Shown piece after piece: positions 48,834 through 61,500 of a stretch of DNA of 64,000 nt. Below the pieces are notes generated by a model. The model worked only from the letters and a program-made list of their open reading frames with translations. It had not been told where the DNA came from and did not search any database. Made by a program: the position numbers and the translations under genes. Each line of letters opens with the position of its first letter. The first letter of the stretch is position 1. Where the stretch lies: the NCBI RefSeq assembly GCF_042453785.1, contig NC_091671.1:29603001-29667000 (forward strand), read 5' to 3'. The stretch comes from Malus domestica (Eukaryota; Streptophyta; Magnoliopsida; Rosales; Rosaceae).

Positions 48834-51714
48834 TTCAACGGCTCGCTACTAATCAAACATTAATATTGTTCATAACTTAATTATCGTTGCAGTCTAATAT
48901 GCCAATGGTGTTATACAAAAGGCATCGATGCAATTTTTCATTTTAAGGAGGATTTTATTTTATCAGGTTTCGGATGTGGAGCTTTACATGTTTCGACAGG
49001 AATGCTCCCTCTACTTAAGGACCTTAGTTAGGGTACCAAACTGTGACTTTTGATTAGTTGTCACTCTGATTATTTATATATTCCTAAGCTTAATTAAGCA
49101 TACACATAACCTGGATCTGCATGTATTTATTCACCCCTTTTGGCCTCTTATGCCGTCTCTATACACAAATCAAGAGGAGCTGTCTCTCGTGTTATCCAGA
49201 AGGAGAAACAAGGCCAGCTTGTTCTTTTAATTTTTTGATTTCTTTTTAATTTTTAAACATATCCCAATCATTGATCTTAGGAAGATTGCATTATTCTATT
49301 GTACACCTAAGTTTTGCAAGCTAGGCCAGCCTTTTTGTTTGCATATATTTTCTTTGAATATTCTCCTCATGACAACAATATATCATGTGGGCATTAGGCT
49401 TTTCACTGACATGCATGTGAAGGGTTAAATCCATTTACAGTCTGTGAAGAGCTAGCCATAGCCAGTGAATTGATCTCTGCTCTGATGTTCGATTTCTTCC
49501 CTTCTGCAACTACAACAGTGGCCAGCTTCGGGCAGGCGGTTAAAAGGAGGACTTTCACGGCACGACACTAGTATTATAAACCTCGCTCTCACATACTACC
49601 GGAGATTATTCAAGTCTTCATATATATTTTGGCTTGACATAGAAGTCAATTTAATTTATTGAGAGGTTGATGAAGCTTCCTGCGTGAACGAAGAAGAGAG
49701 ACTTTTGTTAGACAATTGAGAGGAGTCAACAAGTTTGTTCCCACTACCTATTCTCTATCATGGCTTTGTAGCTGAATAATATTCAAATTCAAAGTTTAAT
49801 TCTTTCCCCATTCTAATATCATGGGTGGGGAGGGGGGGGGTGCTCAATTCGCAAATAAATAGTACACATCCACACACTCTCTCTCTATAATATATGTATG
49901 TTATATGTATCAACTACCAACTTTTTCTCTGACTCATAATTTCATTTTGCTCTTAACCACCGACACATGTATAATTTGTATGGATAATTCTTGTATTACT
50001 TAACAAAATCAATTTCTAATTGATGCATCAACTGTCATATAATGTAATTCACCAAGAGAATCTAAATTATAACCTACTATGCATGGACACGACGGTATCC
50101 TTTCGTACTCCCGTGTCGTGTCGTATTCCTTCATGGCCATAGAACAATTCTTCTTGTGAACTTAACACACCATTCAATAGTCTTATTAAATTGGCATTAC
50201 CTAACCTCCTTTGGCAATTGACATCTAGTGGAAGAAGTAAAGCGAATGTGTTCTATGGCACAGCAAGGGGATGGAAGAATTAAAAGGGTGTTTGTTTTAA
50301 TAAAAGGAAAAATGCATGCAACTAGGCGTAGAGTATAAACGAAAAGAGACTTTAAACAAAGTCAACTAATTTTAAGACGTCAACTTATTAATAGATCCAT
50401 CCAATCCATGATGAAAATCGACTTCTGGAAGAGTCAAACATGTTGGCTCTTCACTATTTCCCTTCATTTTCTCTTTGTGGTATTGAAAGGTCAACACAGG
50501 ACTCGCAAGACCTAAAGGCTTTTAACAAACAAGCAAAATTTATGCGATCATCCTTGCGTAATTGTGACGTGTCAAATATGTCTCTACTCAACGGCAATGC
50601 TAGCTTACCATATGTTTGGTGAATTGGGAGAGATTTTTCAGATCAGCACCATCTATTCGAACACCCTATCGAAATATAAGATGCATTGTTATTTCACCTA
50701 ATATTGGTATTCTCTCGTACTCATCTGTAAATGGAAAACATGTATATGTGGTTCATTTGATGATTAGGATTGAATAGCTTGATGGTACGCTCGCTTTCTG
50801 GAAGATGGAGTTATCATATCTCATCAAATTGCAGACACCAAATTAGCCTGTTCAAAGGTTTTGCATCTTCATTCTTCACACCTACCGGAGTTAAACTAGC
50901 CCATGAGAGCTCATGAGCCAATTTTACTCCCTAACTTAATTATTTTTTTTGTTAGGGTTTGAATAGGAAAATAAAAGTCACATTGAAACTTGACTTCTCA
51001 TAACTTAAATTTTTGTTATCGGTTTCGTTGACCATTTGATCACTGCGGGTTTTGAATTAGTTCGCCTGGTTTGTTTTTTTGTTTTTTTTTTCATTTACTT
51101 TCCTTTATATTTCTTAATAAAATGGTGAAGGAGGGACGGAGGGTTTTTTTTGGGTGTAATGGTTCTCACCTCAATAGGGAGAGTAGGTACCTTGCACGCG
51201 ACCATTGCCGAAGGGCTAATCTCGCCTAATTTTTCTTTATTGAACTTGTAAAAAAATTATGTGTTTGTGCATTGGACTTTAGCAATTAGGGTCTGATTTT
51301 TATGTAGACTCAAAGTTTGAATCTCTCTCTAAGCAATTTATACCTTTAAAGTTGATCAGTATTATTTGTATATAAAAATCGACCAACTCCCATTTATTAA
51401 ATTTCAAGCCCAACTTACGCATGCTCCCAGTTTATCACATTGCGTGTTATCAATAAAAGAAATTGCACTTTGTAAGTATGTATTATATTTACATGAGACC
51501 CTAGTAGTTCATCTATTCTATGAAGCAATCTAAAATTTAGCAAGCTATGTATGCATTAATATGTCAGTGATGATCAATCCATGTTGATTTGAATTACTGT
51601 TTGGGGATTAATGAGAAACTTTGGTATTGACCAATTCTACTATTAATGTGAACTAATCAGTGAATTCATTATTGGGAGCTTTTGCTAGCTCATTTGGTTA
51701 TTCTTCTTCATAAG
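48834..51714. other. Intergenic spacer
   Basis: 2.9 kb without supported genes. It includes a G tract near 49838 and a short CT run near 49877. No transposon ends were recognised. Confidence 0.5.
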
Positions 51715-52758
51715 TCAGCTTTCGGCTGCCTTATCTATCATCTGTGTTGCCTTCTTCACTTCTGCAGGAGCAGTACTTTCCCTGTGCTCTTGATCCTTTT
51801 TCAGATTCTTCACTTCTTCAACACGTTTTCGGAGCAGATAGAGCTCTTTGATATAGTAGTGTAGTCTATCTATAACCATTGCCAGGAATAAGGAAAACCC
51901 TGTGCAATGACAAACATTCCAAGTATAATTAGAGAAAAAAGGCATAATTACAACTAGCTAAATAAAAACATATAAATTATGAACAAAAGCTAGCCTCTAA
52001 CTATAAACCGGTGTTTGGCATCGGCCTAGTTGTATTCGTTACCTTGCTGCAAAACCACTGAACTTATAATTAAGGCAAACTATGTATTTTTTAATTGGGA
52101 CAGAAGGCAACATGGTACTTGTTGTGATTACGTGAAGAATATATTGTCCCACGTCGGAAATTTAAAAAACCTCTCAAAGGTTTATAAGGAGTTGGATGAC
52201 TCCACCTATTGGATTTAGGGTGCATGGAGCCTCAACTTTCTTCACTTCCGACTAAGCTTTTTCTGCTTCGAAGAGTTATGTTTTACAAGACTTAACATGA
52301 CATGAGATTGGTTACAGAATTGCCAACAGAAAAGGATTTTCATTCATCGCCCAAAAATTAGATACATGCAATCATCAAAATTGAAAACTCCAACAACTTT
52401 ACCCTAGCAAGGTTACTGATATAGTTTTTCCCCAAGTAAATTTTAACGAAAAGGGTTACTATGGACATAGCTTACCAATGAGAGATGCTTCTAGGAGACG
52501 ATGTGCCATAAGAACCTCATCTGTTGGATTGACAAAGCCTGTCTCTGTTAAACGATTCTGAACACTGAATACACTATATATGGTGGAGCTAAAGAAGACG
52601 AGAATGGTTCCTCCCACGCTCTTCGCCACCAAGGGCCCTCGCCCTTGCTTCGATCGATCTAACCCCACGATCACCAACTTCCTCACAGGGGTTTGGAACA
52701 AAAGGCTCAGAATCAATGCCATTTCAGCCAGCACGAGTGTAAACAAAACTTGATTCAT
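51715..52758 (-). CDS. BAP31-like endoplasmic reticulum membrane protein
   Basis: Exon 1 is 52758-52476 and exon 2 is 51899-51715, joined in phase 1 by a GTAAGC donor and a CACAG acceptor. The product is 155 residues. Three hydrophobic segments are visible (VLFTLVLAEMALILSLLF; GGTILVFFSSTIYSVFSV; GFSLFLAMVI), followed by the conserved RLHYYIKELYLLRK and a short charged helix. This is the transmembrane half of the B-cell receptor-associated 31 family, ER proteins that help sort membrane cargo. The product is shorter than the usual 200-220 residues. It lacks most of the C-terminal coiled coil and shows no KKXX-like ending. The 574-bp intron may hold a short repeat. Confidence 0.85.
52135..52295. 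repeat. Possible LTR/TRIM fragment in the BAP31-like intron
   Basis: TTGTCCCACGTCGGAAAT followed by TTTATAAGGAG resembles the TCCCACATCGG plus TATA pattern of small plant LTR elements. No partner copy or primer site is visible. Confidence 0.3.
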
Positions 52759-52759
52759 A

Positions 52760-53282
52760 TTGCTTCTGGTAATTAGCAACAAAGTTAATTTGTTTTTTTC
52801 AATGATTTTGCTAGCTAATTACATGAAGGTGAAGGATGTTGAAAATATAAGGTTTAAAAACCAATGGTGTAATAAATGTATAGGGTTTGTTTTGTAGGTG
52901 TCCTGTGCGATATGTTTCTTCTGAGTTACCAGGAGATTCAACAGCTTGCTTCTGCGAACTTAAAAATCAAAGAATTGTACTTTCCACGATTACATGAGGC
53001 AGGGATAGAATAATTTCATCATGTCCCCAAGGACACACTTGGTATATGTGTCTCTTAGGGATCGGACATCTTCTTGTTTCAGGAAATGAGATATTTTTTT
53101 CAAATGGTTCTTTTAAGTCATTGAGAATAAAGGGGGCTTCAGGTTAAAGTGATTAACCTCCTTTCTTTAACAAATAATTTTGTAATAACATCAAATATTC
53201 TTATAAATGGTGGATTGTCCTGGTAAATAAAGTTTTTTTTTTTTAAATTAATGTGTTTCCGTTTTTTCATTTCCCCCTTTCC
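52760..53282. other. Upstream flank of the BAP31-like gene
   Basis: Presumed promoter of the minus-strand gene. AT-rich, with no other gene seen. Confidence 0.4.
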
Positions 53283-53427
53283 TAAGGCCATCTCCAACTG
53301 AAGGGTCCAGAGGGCCGAAATAACTCAAAAACAAGCTCCAACAGAGGGCTAAGCCAGAGGGCTTGTGGGCCCCACGAAATCTGAAAGGGCCAAAGGGCCA
53401 GCCCCAGGCTGGGCTAGAAATTTGAGC

Positions 53428-53482
53428 ATTCCTGTCGGATATAACCAACCGACAACAATATGAATATTCCTGTCGGATGCTA
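53428..53482. repeat. CTGTCGG motifs inside the Harbinger end
   Basis: CCTGTCGGATATAACCAACC and a second TTCCTGTCGGAT lie within the left end. They resemble the subterminal motif of the nested CACTA element at 13418-15515 and may be a small exchanged or inserted piece. Confidence 0.4.
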
Positions 53483-53911
53483 GGCCAAATTTTCAAATGC
53501 AACGGCTAGCTGACGTCAGCTAGCCGTTATTTTTGAATTTTTTTTATAGTTTTATTTTTTTTTTTGCAAAATCTTTTTCCTTTAAATTCTATTTTTTTTT
53601 TCTATAACTTCCTATAACTTCTATTTTACAAAATTTGTTTCATATTTTTTTTTTTAAATTTTACTTTTTTTCCTATAACTTCTATTTTACAAAATTTGTT
53701 TCATATTTTTTTTTAATTCTATTTTTTTCCTATAACTTCCTAAGCCATTATACAACATTAAATTAAATTAAGTAACATGAAACAACATTAAACAATATGA
53801 AACAACATTAAATAACATTAACCAACATAAAAATTATACAACATAAAAAAAACATTTAACAATATGAAACTTAAACAACATTTTTAAAAACATTTAACAA
53901 CATAAAACCGC

Positions 53912-55229
53912 CTACTCCATGCTTCTTTTGGCCCAAAGATGTGCAACAAGATCCTGTTGTAGGTACTTGTTTGTGGCATGGGAACATATCATTCTATAGC
54001 GCCTCATGTACTCATTTATAGAGATACTATCAGTTCTTGGATTGAAAGGCAAATTAGACCCACCATATATTTTTGCACGAGCCCTTCTTGACCTATTTGG
54101 ATCGTCTTGGTCGTCATCGGACTCTCCATCAATATACCTATCATGCTTATCCTCCACTATCATATTGTGTAATATGATGCAAGACATCATGATGGAGTCC
54201 AAATTTTCTCGACTCCACCTTCTTACCGGTTTGCTGATGATCTTCCACCGTGCTTGTAGAATACCGAAAGCTCTCTCAACATCTTTCCGGTATGCCTTTT
54301 GGTGTAAGGTAAACAACTTTTCCGCATCAATCCTAGGGTTTGGAATTTCTTGGACAAGTGTTGCCCACTTTGGGTAGATGTTATCTGCCAAGTAATACCT
54401 CATATTGTATTGACAACCGTTGATGTAGTAGTCAAGTTAAGGTGCTTTACCTTCCGTGAGGCGATTGAAGAGGTGTGAACGCCCAAGAACTGTAATTTCA
54501 TTTTGGGATAACTCCAAGGAAAGCATGCCAGATCCATGTGTCATATGAGACAACTGCCTCTAACACAACAGTTGGCTTTCTCGATCTTCCGCATAAGCCT
54601 CCTTGCCATCTAGTAGGACAATTCTTCAAATCTCAATGCATGCAGTCTAATGACACTATTATGCCCGAAAACCCACGGTCTTCAGCTTTGCGAATAAGCC
54701 AATTCATATCTTCTTGATTTGGCTCGTGAAGGTACTCGTCTTTGTAAACATGAACAATTGTGTCACAAAATTGTTCAAGAGTATCAACGCATGTAGACTC
54801 AGACATACCATGGGTTTCATCCATCGAATCAACTGGGGAGCCATAAGCCATCATTCGGAGTGCAATAGTAACCTTCTGATGAGGTGAGAAACCAGAGTGG
54901 CCTGCTCTGTCCCGCTTTTGTTGAAAGTATGGATTGACCTGCTGGACATCACGAAATAAATGCTCGAAAAAATGATGCCTCATCCAGAAGCGATGTCTGA
55001 AATCATCTTCTGTGTATACCGAGTTAGGGTTGAAGTAGTTGTTCATTAGATTGGCATGCGTCATCGCTCTGTTTCGTGGTTTGTAAGAGCGACCAGCAAC
55101 AGAGCCACCCCATTGAGGTTGTTCCTTAGTTGGCTGACACACCATGGCCACAATTATGGCTACTGCTCTGTTTTGTTTGTTGTGCCTTACTTGAACTTCT
55201 TCATCAGATTCCTCATCTTCTCGTCTCAT
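53912..55229 (-). pseudogene. PIF/Harbinger transposase, broken
   Basis: ATG at 55229. The N-terminal part and HTH region read to VSLDCMH at 54633, where TGA replaces the expected Trp codon. After that the frame continues (LKNCPTRWQGG, LEAVVSYDTWIWHAFLG), shifts near 54510, and meets another stop near 54440. It then resumes to the end with NMRYYLADNIYPKW, FGILQARWKI and IILHNMIVEDK. The first catalytic Asp (SLDCMH) and the Glu (VEDK) are kept, unlike the first Harbinger copy. It cannot make a whole enzyme. Confidence 0.85.
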
Positions 55230-55777
55230 TTGCGCTCATTTTTCTTCCAATTTGGAATTGGATGAGGACCGCCAGTTGGAATCCGAAAAGGATCCAAAGT
55301 TGGAATTCATTGCAAACTTGAATTGAAATAGATTAAATTGAAATAGATTGAATTCAAAGTTGTGTGAATTATAGCCCAATATCCACCCTATTTATAGCAA
55401 AAAAAATTCAAATCCAATGGTTAGCTGACGTCACTTAGCTGTTGGATTTGAATTTAAGTTGTAGTTTTAAAATAAGAAATTATGTTTGGCCCTTGGTTGG
55501 AGACTTTTTTGTGACAGGGCTAAAACGAGCCTTATGACCCTTTGGCCCTCAATTGGAGATGGAGGCAAATATGACCTTGTACTGTTCATTAATCTTGGAG
55601 GGCCAGAGTGCTAAAACGAGCCATCTAGCCAGTTTTCGGTTGGAGATGGCCTAAGTTTCCTTAGTATTTTGATTAAAGTATTAATTTTGCTATACTAAAG
55701 TGAATAAACCATCAAATATTGTTGCATTATGGAGTATGGCCTACTAATATTAAGGGTGTTAGCTTTTTAGTCAGAAT

Positions 55778-56917
55778 TAGGGGTGGGGACGGGCCAGGCC
55801 GGGCCTAAAATTGAAGGGACCGGACCCGCTTGAAAATACAACCGGGCGGGGCGGGGCGGGTTTTACTATTTTCAAACTGAGAACCGGACCTAACCCGACT
55901 CGTATAAAACAGGCCGGTTCCTACGGGTCCAACGGGTACCCTGTTTTTTTTTTCTCTTCTAATTTCCAGTATCCAAAACCCAAATTCCTAGTCGAATTTG
56001 GACGAGTCTTTCTGGACCATGGACTCGAAATCGGAGAACACAAATAGCACCGATTCGCTGAGTTTGATGAGCAAGTTGAGCGCCTGAGAACGGACGGCAA
56101 CCATGGATTCAAAGCCGAAGATGGATTCGATCTCCGGCTAGTTCTCGGAGATCGCAATGTACATGTCAAGGAGGCAGAAAATGTCGAGAGAGTTCTTCTT
56201 GCTCTTTACCGCCACTAGAACTTGCGGGAAGCTGAAGAGCAAAGTCGCCGCCTCGCGTGAAATGTCCGTGAAGCAGGACTCGCGGATCGAGGCAGAGGAT
56301 GAGAACACGTGGTCGCAAAGGATTCGCTCGCCATTGAAGAGTGTGGAGATCGAGATCTTCACCACGTTCAACCAGCTCTTATATCTCAGATCCAAAACCT
56401 CCCGGTCCATCTATTTGAAGAAACAGAGGGTGTGTGGAGGAGTTAGAGGCAGAAGAGCCAATCCATGTATCGTTCGTCAGGGGAAGAATTTGTGAGGCGG
56501 CGGCATCATATCATTTATCGGTGGGGTGCTCCGGGAATGAGAGTTGCAGAGATGGGGGGAAGAAGAAACAAAGAAGATGAGTGAGGGAGAAGGTTCGAGA
56601 GATTGGGGGAAGGGGAAACACGGGGAAATGGGTGAGGTGTGTGTGTGGACTGTTCTCGAGTGAGAACTGTCACGGCCCATAGGGAGGAACAAAAAACACG
56701 TGGGCCTGGGAGACAGTAACAGTACCTAACACAGGGTATTTTTGTAAACGGGCCGGTTCGGGTACCCATTTTTCTATACTTCTGGAATCGGCCCAAACCT
56801 AAAATTTCAAAGGCCCGCCCCGCCCAGCCCCGTTTCTCTTTTTTAAAATTAGGACCCGCCCCGAACAGCTAATACCCGCCCCTACCTACTGGCCCAGGGC
56901 CCGTTTGCCCACCCCTA
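55778..56917. mobile_element. hAT-type element carrying a host gene fragment
   Basis: The ends are TAGGGGTGGG and CCCACCCCTA, with GTCAGAAT (8 bp) duplicated at 55770-55777 and 56918-56925. This size fits the hAT superfamily. Subterminal parts are rich in GGGCCGGG/CCCGCCC. No transposase is present; the interior holds an EXO70-like fragment on the minus strand (55990-56410). This is a gene-capturing, Pack-type hAT element. Confidence 0.8.
55990..56410 (-). pseudogene. Captured EXO70 exocyst subunit fragment
   Basis: The minus-strand frame reads LFNGERILCDHVFSSSASIR, then ESCFTDISREAATLLFSFP and LLDMYIAISEN. After a TAG at 56140-56138, where Trp is usual, the same frame goes on with PEIESIFGFES, VRSQALNLLIKLGESV and FESMVQKDSSK. 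This is the central helical region of plant EXO70, a subunit of the exocyst tethering complex at the plasma membrane. About 140 residues are present of a protein of over 600. No intron interrupts it, as in the largely intronless non-A EXO70 genes. Not functional as exocyst subunit. Confidence 0.75.
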
Positions 56918-56925
56918 GTCAGAAT

Positions 56926-57358
56926 AGTCTTTGGAATTGACATAACTTCGTACTTTAGTCATTTGACAAAGAAAATCGATAGAAGTGACCCCTAAGTTTG
57001 TCCACCGTAAAGTATTTTTGTCATTTCAAGAAAAATATGTCAATATCTTTATTAAGTGAAGGGGTTGGTTTGTAAAAAATGCCATCTAAAAAGTAGTCAT
57101 GTAATTATTTACATGACAATTTTACGATAATATTGACATATAACTATGAACAAATTCATAGGCCACTACTAATATCATGACTGTTCAGGCAAAAAAAAAA
57201 ACCTAAAACAAATAATGAATTCAGCGAAAATGTTGCGCTGCAGTATATTTTAAGACACATGCCAAAAACAAATAGCATTAGCCTGTAGGTCCCAACTCTA
57301 CTATCGACTCTGCAGTTTGTACTTTGTACTCAGACTCAGGCGGGGAACACTATCTGCA
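56926..57358. promoter_or_regulatory. Upstream region of HISN4
   Basis: AT-rich spacer after the hAT element; presumed HISN4 promoter. No clear elements identified. Confidence 0.35.
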
Positions 57359-58394
57359 ATGGAGGCGCCACCATTCGCCTCTTCCACCAAGACGCTACCG
57401 TTCGCTCAGCCTCCCCTTCCTCCCTTCTATTCCTTCCCAATACTCGCCTCAATTTCAGACGTCCCACAAACTTCTCCGTCCGTGCCTCCGCCGCCGCAGA
57501 TTCCGGTGCCCCCTCTCCTTCTCCCTCCCCTCTCTCTAATATGTGTTTTAGTAAATCATTAATTTCAATAATAATTGAGTCTGTTTGAATAATGAAACAG
57601 CGGTGACTCTGCTCGACTACGGCGCCGGCAATGTTCGCGGCGTGAGGAATGCCATTCGCCACCTTGGCTTCGACGTCAAAGATGTAATTTTTCTCTTCTT
57701 TTTTGGTCAAATATCTATCTTTTCTTGGTTTCTCTTTACCTGAACGCTGACAATTTGCTTACATTTGCATCAATGTAATATACTTGTAAATAATATCTTT
57801 TGTAATGTTGGGTAAATTGTATTCCTTTTGTGTGTTACAGATTTTATTAGAAATTTAGAATAGAAAACAAAGATGTCGGAAATCAGTTTCGTGTAAAGGA
57901 TAGTAAATAATTGAGTTATGTTTTAACAGAAGTTCGAAATGTAGGTCCAAACTCCGGAAGACATTCTGAATGCGGAACGCCTAGTTTTTCCTGGTGTGGG
58001 TGCTTTCGCTGCTGCCATGGATGTGCTGAATAAGAATGGGTATGTGTTTCTTTTCTTTTATATCGGATTCTACTAGGATCAATTGTTCGTTGAGTCCGTA
58101 CAAATGGATTAGTGACAAAGAAGGGATAAAGTGCATATTCGGAGAATGGGAAATGTGATTTAAGTTACTCATGATCAAAGAAGCATCGTGACAATGATTG
58201 GTAGTTAGTTTATCTCTCACTTGTAACTAACCATATAATAGTTGCTTTTTAAATGGTGGAGAAATTTCAGACCTTTAATGTTTTTTTTAGGATGGCGGAA
58301 GCAATCTGTTCGTATATGGAGAAGGATCGACCCTTTCTAGGCATTTGTCTTGGACTTCAACTCCTTTTTGAATCCAGTGAAGAGAATGGACCAG
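57359..58394 (+). pseudogene. HISN4: Imidazole glycerol-phosphate synthase HisHF, 5' exons with frameshift
   Basis: Exons 57359-57505, 57601-57683, 57945-58039 and 58291-58394 encode the chloroplast transit peptide and the start of the glutamine amidotransferase (HisH) half. Visible are VTLLDYGAGNVRGVRNAIRH, LVFPGVGAFAAAMDVLNKNG and the nucleophile motif RPFLGICLGLQLLFESS. The enzyme makes imidazole glycerol phosphate and AICAR in plastid histidine synthesis. The ATG frame (MEAPPFASSTK) does not lead into exon 2. The frame that does (NFSVRASAAADS) has no ATG, so a one-base-type shift lies between about 57420 and 57455. The remaining exons, including the HisF barrel, are not in the window; a LINE and an LTR element follow. 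It is either a broken copy, a sequence error, or a gene continuing to the right. Confidence 0.75.
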
Positions 58395-58589
58395 GTCAGT
58401 GCTTCATGCCTCATTTATCACCCACTTTGTTTTTCAATTTTTGTAATAAATCATCTAGATGGATCTCGTCGTGGAGTATTCACTTATAGTTAGTTGGATG
58501 GAATGATTTAAAAGACATTGGATTTCTAAATAAGGCTAACTATAAGAACACAAATATCACGTATTGAAAAGGATTTGGAATAATTTGAT

Positions 58590-61500
58590 ACAATGTATTA
58601 GAGATGGAACTCCGCCTATGTCTTACATGGCCGGTCCCAAGCCCGGATAAAGGAGGAGGGGGAGGGCGTCAGGTAGTCGACAGCCGGCACTCCATGATCA
58701 CGTCGAATCCTTATGAAAATGAATCCAGAACAAAATCGCGCTAAAGCTAGGGCGTCACCCGTAAGTGGCGCGCTGTGTGGCCTGAGCACAGTGATAAGTG
58801 AGCAAGGGTCGCTGTATCTCCATCGGCACCCGGATGCAGTGTTAAATGAGCAAGGGGGCCATAGAAACTTCTTTTTGAACGACTCCACTCAAAGTTGTTT
58901 GGGAGCATATGCTCCTATCAACTTTACCCGGGACACACAAAAGAAGTACTTTGATCCTATTAGACGGGGGAGGGTGAAGAAGCTAGGACAGAAGGGTAGA
59001 GTTCAAGAGAGCAAAATGCGTTTAGGAACGTGGAATATAGGAACCTTAACGGGAAAATCTATGGAAGTAGTGGAAGTTATGGTGAGGAGAAGGATAAATA
59101 TTATGTGCCTACAAGAAACTAAGTGGGTTGGTAGTAAGGCAAAGGATCTAGAAAACTCAAGGTTTAAACTTTGGTATTCGGGCACAAATAGAACGAGAAA
59201 CGGTGTTGGCATCATCGTGGACAAGACCTTGGTACAAGATGTTGTAGATGTCAAGAGGGTAGGAGATAGAATCATGGCAATCAAGATTGTAATAGGACAA
59301 GAACTTATCAATGTGATTAGTGCGTACGCACCTCAAGTAGGGTTGGATACGAGTTCGAAGGAGAAATTTTGGGAAGATCTTGGAGACTTGGTGCAAGGAA
59401 TTGCTCAAACGGAGAAGTTATTTATAGGAGGAGATTTAAATGGACACGTGGGCAGGGAGACAGGCAACTATGGAGGTTTTCATGGTGGCCATGGTTTTGG
59501 GGAGAGAAACGAGGATGGGGAAGCTATCTTGGATTTTGCAATGGCATATGATCTCTTCTTAGCCAACACCTTCTTTAAGAAGAGAGAAGAACATGTGATC
59601 ACCTACAAGAGTGGGTCGTCAAAAACACAAATAGATTTTCTTCTAATGAGGAAAGGGGATCGTATAACTTGTAAGGATTGCAAAGTTATACCAGGAGAGA
59701 GCGTGGCTAATCAACATCGCTTGTTGGTGATGGATGTACATATCAAAAGAGTAAGACAAAAGAACAAGACTTGGAAGTGCCCAAGGACTAGATGGTGGAA
59801 TCTAAAAGAAGAAAAACAAGCCATTTTCTAAGAGAAGGTAATCACCCAATGTGTGTGGGATAGAGAGGGGGAAGCTAGCCAAATGCGGGATTCCATGGCT
59901 AGTTGTATCCGAAAAGTAGCAAAAGAGGTATTAGGAGAGTCCAAGGGCTTTGCCCCACACCAAAAGGAATCTTGGTGGTGGAATGAGGAGGTACAAACGA
60001 AGGTGAAGGCTAAGAAGGAATGTTGTAAAGCCTTATACAAGGAGGGGACCGATGAAAATGGTGAAAGGTATAGAAAAGCGAAGCAAGAGGCGAAGAAAGC
60101 TGTCAGAGAAGCTAAGTTAGCGGCTTACGACGATATGTATAAACGACTAGATACCAAAGAAGGAGAGTTGGATATCTATAAACTATCTAGAGCAAGGGAA
60201 AAGAAGACAAGGGACCTAAACCAAGTGAGGTGCATCAAGGATGAGGATGGAAAGGTTCTTGCTACAGAGAACGCGGTTAAAGACAGATGGAGAGGTTATT
60301 TTCATAATCTTTTCAATGAAGGACATGAAATGAGTGCTTCTTTAGGGGAGTTGAGTAACTCAGAAGAGTGTAGAAACTACTCTTTTTATCGTCGAATCCG
60401 GAAGGAAGAAGTGATTGTAGCTTTGAAGAAGATGAAGCATAAAAAAGCAATAGGCCCAGACGATATACCAATCGAAGTGTGGAAACTTTTGGGAGAGACA
60501 GGTATAACATGGCTCACTGACCTTTTCAATAGGATTTTGAAAACGAAGAAGATGCCAAATGAGTGGCGAACGAGCACTTTGGTGCCTATCTACAAGAATA
60601 AGGGCGACGTACAAAATTGCATGAATTATAGGGGTATTAAGCTAATGAGTCATACAATGAAGCTCTGGGAGAGAGTCATTGAGCATAGATTGAGGCAAGA
60701 GACACGGGTTTCGGACAACCAATTCGGGTTCATGCCAGGGCGCTCAACCATGGAGGCAATCTATCTCTTACGAAGATTGATGGAAAGATATAGAGATGGG
60801 AAAAAGGATTTACACATGGTCTTTATAGATTTGGAAAAAGCGTATGATAGGGTCCCAAGAGACATTCTTTGGAGGATTTTACAGAAGAAAGGAGTACGAG
60901 TAGCATATATCCAAGCTATAAAGGATATGTATGAAGGAGCAAAGACTGCCGTAAGAACTCATGAAGGACAAACCGAAAGCTTTCCCATAACTGTAGGATT
61001 ACATCAAGGCTCATCCTTAAGTCCTTACCTTTTTGCGTTGGTAATGGATGAGTTAACAGGACATATTCAAGATGATATTCCTTGGTGTATGCTTTTCGCA
61101 GACGATATAGTGTTGATAGATGAAACTCAGGAAGGGGTAAATGCAAAGCTTAACCTTTGGAGAGAAGTGTTGGAATCTAAAGGTCTTCGCCTAAGCCGAT
61201 CAAAGACAGAATATATGGAGTGCAAGTTCAGTGCAAATGGAGGCCAAAACGAGTTAGGGGTGAGGATCGGAGATCAAGAAATGCCAAAGAGCGACCGTTT
61301 TCGTTACCTAGGATCTATCTTGCAAAAGAACGGAGAATTAGATGGAGATCTCAACCATAGAATACAAGCTGGATGGATGAAGTGGAAGAGTGCATCCGGC
61401 GTGTTGTGTGACCGCCGTATGCCACTGAAGCTCAAGGGAAAATTTTATAGGACGGCAATAAGGCCGGCGATGCTGTATGGCACAGAATGTTGGGCGGTGA

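Larger units (their letters stand above)
53286..55651. mobile_element. Decayed 2.37-kb PIF/Harbinger element
   Basis: The ends GGCCATCTCCAAC match as inverted repeats, with TAA duplicated at 53283-53285 and 55652-55654. It carries a broken transposase on the minus strand and no ORF1 partner gene. Terminal repeats and proteins differ from the 16598 element, so it is a separate family. Confidence 0.85.
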
